DNA of 64,000 bases, from contig JACKAM010000001.1 in the NCBI GenBank assembly GCA_020635075.1, forward strand, positions 1,612,001-1,676,000, given 5' to 3'. Below the pieces are notes generated by a model that was not told the DNA's origin, searched no databases, and saw nothing but the letters and a program-made list of their open reading frames with translations. A program made the translations under genes and the position numbers. The stretch's first letter is position 1. Every line of letters starts with the position of its first letter. This DNA comes from Pseudobdellovibrionaceae bacterium (GTDB taxonomy: Bacteria; Bdellovibrionota; Bdellovibrionia; Bdellovibrionales; UBA1609). Below are positions 60,610-64,000 of the stretch, in pieces.

Positions 60610-61345
60610 ATTTTGAGAACAATTTGAAATCCCGGCGATTGAATGAGTAGAAAATCAGAACAATGCCAGACAGCGAAGTGACCAATCCTAAAAAGGCCGC
60701 CCATTGAACCAACGAGTTGTTAAAATTCTCCCGTTCCTGATAATCCATGATGTGAAGGCCCCATAGGAAATCATACCATCTCCAAAGTTCACTCCTCCGT
60801 GCCATGACCTTGCCTGATGTGGGCGAAATGTAGATCCTATATGCATTTGGGTCAGTGAATTCCACTTCATAGACGGGAAACGGTCCGCGATAGCCATCAG
60901 TCGGACTATCAAGGAGGATCGCACGACTTAGCCTTCCAGTTCCGGCGTAATCCCCTTGGGCTATTTCTCTCACAAAGTTCTCCCCCAACTCCATGAGTTG
61001 CGAGTTTGTCTCATGGTCAAAAAGAAATGAGCTTTCTTCCTGTCCATCCCACATCTCGACCCACCAGAGTGACCTTTGGCCAATGACAACTGGCTTTAGT
61101 CCCTTTAGATCCGCCGAGTACCTTTCAGCCAAAGCAGCTGTGACCCGACTCCACTCTTCCGGTTTGGGCATCCACTTGCTTTCCTTTTTGTTGGCTAAAT
61201 GCTCGCTACGGACTTCCTGAATAGGAAAGTAGGTCATGAACAACCCACTCAAGGTCCATAGAAACAACTGGAGACCCACGACTAAGGCTAGCCATTTGTG
61301 GACCTTACGAATCCAAATCCTAAAGCGGAATTTAGCTTTCAACAC
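60593..61345 (-). CDS. PepSY-domain membrane protein
   Basis: The 250-residue protein has a membrane helix near the N-terminus (KWLALVVGLQLFLWTLSGLFM), a periplasmic region with a PepSY-like beta pattern (VYEVEFTDPNAYRIYISPTSGKVM), the conserved WRWYDFLWGLHIMDY segment, and a C-terminal helix. This order is typical of PepSY-associated TM proteins linked to iron-siderophore reduction or unknown transport. The GTG at 61345 follows AAGGAG; a TTG one codon on, or TTG upstream, is possible. It converges with the peptidase gene, overlapping by 17 bp. Confidence 0.8.
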   Translation of the reverse strand: MLKAKFRFRIWIRKVHKWLALVVGLQLFLWTLSGLFMTYFPIQEVRSEHLANKKESKWMPKPEEWSRVTAALAERYSADLKGLKPVVIGQRSLWWVEMWDGQEESSFLFDHETNSQLMELGENFVREIAQGDYAGTGRLSRAILLDSPTDGYRGPFPVYEVEFTDPNAYRIYISPTSGKVMARRSELWRWYDFLWGLHIMDYQERENFNNSLVQWAAFLGLVTSLSGIVLIFYSFNRRDFKLFSKSKGVG

Positions 61346-61444
61346 CAAGCTCCTTCGTTGCCAGCCCAAATGGCCGGTGCTAAGGTGATGTCCATGAAAT
61401 ATCAAAAATTTGAGAACCCGTCACGACCAAGCAAGGATCAGCCC

Positions 61445-62395
61445 ATGCTTAACTCTCTGTTTCCACCGATTCAACCCTATAAAACGGGTCGACTGAAAGT
61501 ATCTGATGTTCATGAACTCTACTACGAAGAGGTGGGAAATCCTGACGGCAAGCCAGTTGTCTTTCTGCATGGAGGCCCTGGCGGAGGCATCGCTCCCGTC
61601 TACCGGCAGTTTTTTGATCCTCAAGTATTTCGCGTGATTCTGTTTGATCAAAGAGGTGCGGGTCAGAGCACCCCCCATGCAGACTTATCCGACAACACCA
61701 CCTGGGACCTGGTTGAGGATATTGAAAAGCTCCGCGAGCATGTGGGTGTTGATCGCTGGTTGGTGTTTGGCGGCAGCTGGGGAAGCACCCTTTCTCTCGC
61801 ATACGCTGAGACCCACCCCGAACAGGTCAAAGGATTGATCCTTAGAGGGATTTTTCTTTGTCGCCCCAAAGAAATTGAGTGGTTTTACCAAAGAGGGGCG
61901 GATGCCATTTTCCCGGAGACCTGGCAGGAATACCTGCGGCCCATTCCTGAAGGGGAGCGTGGAGATTTGGTCAAAGCCTATCACCAGCGTCTCATCAGTG
62001 ATGACAAATCCATTCGCCTTGAAGCCGCCAAGGCCTGGAGTGTTTGGGAAGCCTCAGCCTCCTTTCTTCACCAGGACCCTGATCTCATAAACACCTTTGG
62101 CGAAGATGATTTTGCCACCGCCTTTGCACGCATTGAGTGCCACTATTTTACTAACAACGCATTCTTTAAGACCGACAACTGGCTGATTGAAAACGTCGAC
62201 AAGATCCGCCACATCCCTTGCGAAATTGTCCATGGCCGCTACGACATTGTTTGCCCTATCATCAGCGCCTACGAATTGAACCAGGCCTGGCCTGAATCCA
62301 AGCTCCACGTCATTGCCGATGCTGGCCATTCAGCACTGGAGGTGGGAATCACTTCCAAGCTGATCGAGATTTTGTCTCGTTTTAGGGAGCTTTGA
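61445..62395 (+). CDS. pip: Proline iminopeptidase
   Basis: The 316-residue alpha/beta-hydrolase removes N-terminal proline from peptides. Landmarks: HGGPGGG (oxyanion hole, about 42-48), DQRGAGQSTPH, nucleophile in GGSWGSTLSLAYA (about 113), acid D in HGRYDIVCP (about 269) and H in DAGHSALE (about 297). The size and these signatures match the family (S33). I chose the ATG at 61445 because AAGGA lies eight bases upstream and this matches the typical N-terminus (LFPPIQPYKTG); the frame is open for a further 49 codons upstream. Confidence 0.93.
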   Translation: MLNSLFPPIQPYKTGRLKVSDVHELYYEEVGNPDGKPVVFLHGGPGGGIAPVYRQFFDPQVFRVILFDQRGAGQSTPHADLSDNTTWDLVEDIEKLREHVGVDRWLVFGGSWGSTLSLAYAETHPEQVKGLILRGIFLCRPKEIEWFYQRGADAIFPETWQEYLRPIPEGERGDLVKAYHQRLISDDKSIRLEAAKAWSVWEASASFLHQDPDLINTFGEDDFATAFARIECHYFTNNAFFKTDNWLIENVDKIRHIPCEIVHGRYDIVCPIISAYELNQAWPESKLHVIADAGHSALEVGITSKLIEILSRFREL

Positions 62396-62596
62396 GCCCG
62401 ACTCGACACAGGCCAATAGAGTCATAATGAAATGTCAATCCGCTGGTCTGGCTGCACGAGCCTAACTACACAGAGGGGGTTACTTTTATCCTCCTCTCCC
62501 CATAAATTTCAGTTCGCCTCTCAAAGTGAGACACTCCATGGGCACATGAAGTGCAATATCAACCGGTGGGGTATAATTGTAACAGGGGCATTAAAA

Positions 62597-63016
62597 ATGA
62601 GCGGTCCAATGGGAAAAAAACTGAAACTCACTCTGCTGGCGGGAGCCTTAACTGTTCTCCTCCTTCCATTTCAAAACTGTGCACCATCGGGAAAATCATC
62701 CAACGGCGATGGTGATCAAGGTTCTCTCAACGCCAACGCCAAAATGTGTGGTTTTGAAGGCTTTGAATATCTCCACGCCAATTACTTCAATAAGTTTTGC
62801 ACCAGCTGCCACGCGAAGACTGGCTTTGCCTTTCCGCCGTTTTCTGATCCTGATGTGGTCTCTTCTTACTCCTGGACTAAGTCCATCGCCGCCGAAAAGC
62901 TATGGGAGACTTCTACCAACAATACCTTTTGCGGCGACGCTTGCAGCCTAAAGCCTGGCGAGCTCCTCTATGATCAACTGGCCGAATGGCTGGATCACAG
63001 GGAGTCCTGTGACTGA
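62597..63016 (+). CDS. Lipoprotein with a single haem-c (CxxCH) motif
   Basis: The 139-residue product begins with MSGPMGKKLKLTLLAG and a lipobox-like LPFQNC, so it is likely anchored to a membrane through Cys 31. FCTSCH (near 72-77) is a haem-c binding motif. A further Cys pair (CGDAC and ESCD) lies near the end. The usual second haem ligand (Met) is not obvious, so redox potential and activity are uncertain. AGGGG lies eight bases before the ATG at 62597. The frame extends upstream to 62432, without a binding site. Confidence 0.78.
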   Translation: MSGPMGKKLKLTLLAGALTVLLLPFQNCAPSGKSSNGDGDQGSLNANAKMCGFEGFEYLHANYFNKFCTSCHAKTGFAFPPFSDPDVVSSYSWTKSIAAEKLWETSTNNTFCGDACSLKPGELLYDQLAEWLDHRESCD

Positions 63017-63080
63017 AATAAGCTGACCTCGTCGACGGTCAATTGTTAGAATAGCTCCATCCAAATCCAGGAGGTGGAAG

Positions 63081-63665
63081 ATGGGGCTTTTCAAAAAACC
63101 AATAATTACATCACTGATAATCGGCGCCTGCCTTCTTTTTGGCTTTCAAAGTCACGCACTCATGCTCGACTCCAACCTATTCTATATTTCTGATTCTCTG
63201 GACGTGACCGATCAGAGTTTTTCCCGCCATGGATTTGATCTTTCTCTCGCCATGGGGTTGGACCAGGATTCTATGCTCAATCTTGGTGTCAACGTCAGCT
63301 CCATGGGGACCATGGACTCCACCGGTGCCACCGAAGTTACCTGGTCCACCCTCGACTACGGAGTGAAATTCATTGCCTTTCTCGATCGGGTCAAGACCTG
63401 GGGCTTGGGCCTGGCCTACAATCTAAAGGCTCAAGGAAAATATGAGTCCGGAGGGAGCGAACTCGACTGGCGGGGAAGCAGCCTCAAGTTCGACATTGGA
63501 TATAATCCTTTGGTCTTTAATGGCTTCTACTTTGGCGTTCGCCTCAGTTACTACATGGCCATGTACAACGAAGAGTCCACAGATGGCGGCAGCTCCTATA
63601 CCAGTAAAGATGTAAAAAGAAGTTTCATTTACCCTTCGATTTATCTCTCCTACCGCCTCAAGTAA
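63081..63665 (+). CDS. Outer-membrane beta-barrel protein
   Basis: The 194-residue product has a signal peptide (MGLFKKPIITSLIIGACLL, cut near SHA). The mature protein alternates hydrophobic and polar residues over about eight strands, with aromatic girdles (VKFIAFLDRVKTWGLGLAYNL and GVRLSYYMAMYN), and ends PSIYLSYRLK, close to an outer-membrane insertion signal. It resembles small eight-stranded barrels (OmpA/OmpW-like). AGGAGG precedes the ATG at ideal distance. Function unknown. Confidence 0.8.
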   Translation: MGLFKKPIITSLIIGACLLFGFQSHALMLDSNLFYISDSLDVTDQSFSRHGFDLSLAMGLDQDSMLNLGVNVSSMGTMDSTGATEVTWSTLDYGVKFIAFLDRVKTWGLGLAYNLKAQGKYESGGSELDWRGSSLKFDIGYNPLVFNGFYFGVRLSYYMAMYNEESTDGGSSYTSKDVKRSFIYPSIYLSYRLK

Positions 63666-63679
63666 TGGGTCGCACTTCA

Positions 63680-63702
63680 GTCCGGGCAAATTGTGCCCGG
63701 AC
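63680..63702. terminator. Hairpin after the beta-barrel gene
   Basis: GTCCGGGCA (63680-63688) pairs with TGCCCGGAC (63694-63702), 9 bp, with a 5-nt loop, 15 bp after the stop. No T-run follows, but it may still end or protect the transcript. Confidence 0.5.
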
Positions 63703-63870
63703 CTAAACCCCTCATCCCCTAGGTGGTCAGCGACCTACGTCCGAAACCTCGCTTCAGGGTAGTGATTTCAGGGATTCTGCTATTATAATGATGAAAGATC
63801 CTTGCGACCGGTTAGAGAACAGGATGTTCTTGCGGAGGAAAGTATCAAAAGACAAATTCAGGCGGCCAAG

Positions 63871-64000
63871 ATGGCTCTGTTTTTTTTCTCTGCCCTGTTT
63901 TCACTGACGGCTCTTTTTGCTTCAGTTCTTACACTTCTCTCTGGTTGCTCCTCAAAATCTGGCAAACACTGGTTTGGTTCTCTTGGTTTGGGTGGAGACC
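63871..64000 (+). CDS. Lipoprotein, partial (C-terminus beyond window)
   Basis: The frame is open from 63766 to the window end. The first ATG is at 63871; the product then runs MALFFFSALFSLTALF and reaches a lipobox LSGC (about residue 26), so it should be an exported lipoprotein. A strong GGAGGA lies at 63834, too far upstream for this ATG and without a standard start codon at the right distance. A TTG at 63802 would add a charged N-terminus. The rest lies outside the window. Confidence 0.6.
   Translation, partial: MALFFFSALFSLTALFASVLTLLSGCSSKSGKHWFGSLGLGGD

Overview
The window looks like chromosomal DNA of a free-living or predatory Gram-negative bacterium of the Bdellovibrionota (Bdellovibrio-like) or a neighbouring deltaproteobacterial lineage. 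This is inferred from the mix of content: many histidine kinases and degenerate receiver proteins, numerous small secreted proteins and lipoproteins, secreted esterases and metallopeptidases, RNase Y, RND efflux, FecR-like proteins and beta-barrel outer-membrane proteins. There is no rRNA, no clear tRNA, no CRISPR array, no phage and no transposase. Gene density is high. Five converging gene pairs overlap at their 3' ends, and many co-directional genes overlap by 4 bp (ATGA).

Layout. 1-4.1 kb: end of a membrane-protein gene, a GAF histidine kinase, and a sodium:solute symporter followed by a Cys-rich secreted protein. 4.3-7.6 kb: two polyhydroxybutyrate-depolymerase-like (LpqC/CE1) esterases on either side of a secreted protein with collagen-like GPx repeats. 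7.6-11 kb: acyl-CoA ligase, KAS III-like protein and SDR reductase. 11-13.4 kb: a Fic protein with a multi-half-site operator, then MnmH. 13.4-19.2 kb: FecR-like surface protein, SpoIIE/RsbU-type phosphatase, outer-membrane protein. 19.2-25.2 kb: ROK kinase, methylmalonate-semialdehyde dehydrogenase, a protein built from two interrupted pseudo-receivers, thioesterase. 25.2-31.8 kb: histidine kinase, cyclic-nucleotide-binding protein, RNase Y, double-length MurQ-like protein. 31.9-40.3 kb: a six-gene operon of STAS protein, TolC, adaptor, RND pump, small PII/CutA-like protein and a degenerate second RND protein. 40.2-46 kb: secreted Gly-rich protein, beta-helix lipoprotein, VWA lipoprotein, lysozyme-like lipoprotein. 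46.1-47.2 kb: CBS protein and a cluster of structured palindromic repeats. 47.2-49.9 kb: TetR, alpha/beta hydrolase, thiolase. 50-53.3 kb: operon of a tandem V4R protein, a small unknown protein, a histidine kinase and a response regulator. 53.4-55.7 kb: two copies of a 108-bp hairpin element around a secreted-protein gene, then a transglutaminase-elicitor-like secreted protein. 56.2-61.4 kb: Ca2+/cation exchanger, Ca2+-type P-ATPase, metzincin-like peptidase, PepSY protein. 61.4-64 kb: proline iminopeptidase, haem-c lipoprotein, beta-barrel protein and the start of a lipoprotein.

The most unusual items are: a protein whose two receiver domains are each split by a PAS-like insert and followed by a PilZ-like domain; a cluster of hairpin repeats whose stems differ between units but keep base pairing; two near-identical 108-bp hairpin elements bracketing one gene; the V4R-based two-component operon; the RND pair with one subunit lacking the proton relay; and an intrinsic-terminator-like hairpin that contains the ribosome binding site of the collagen-like gene.
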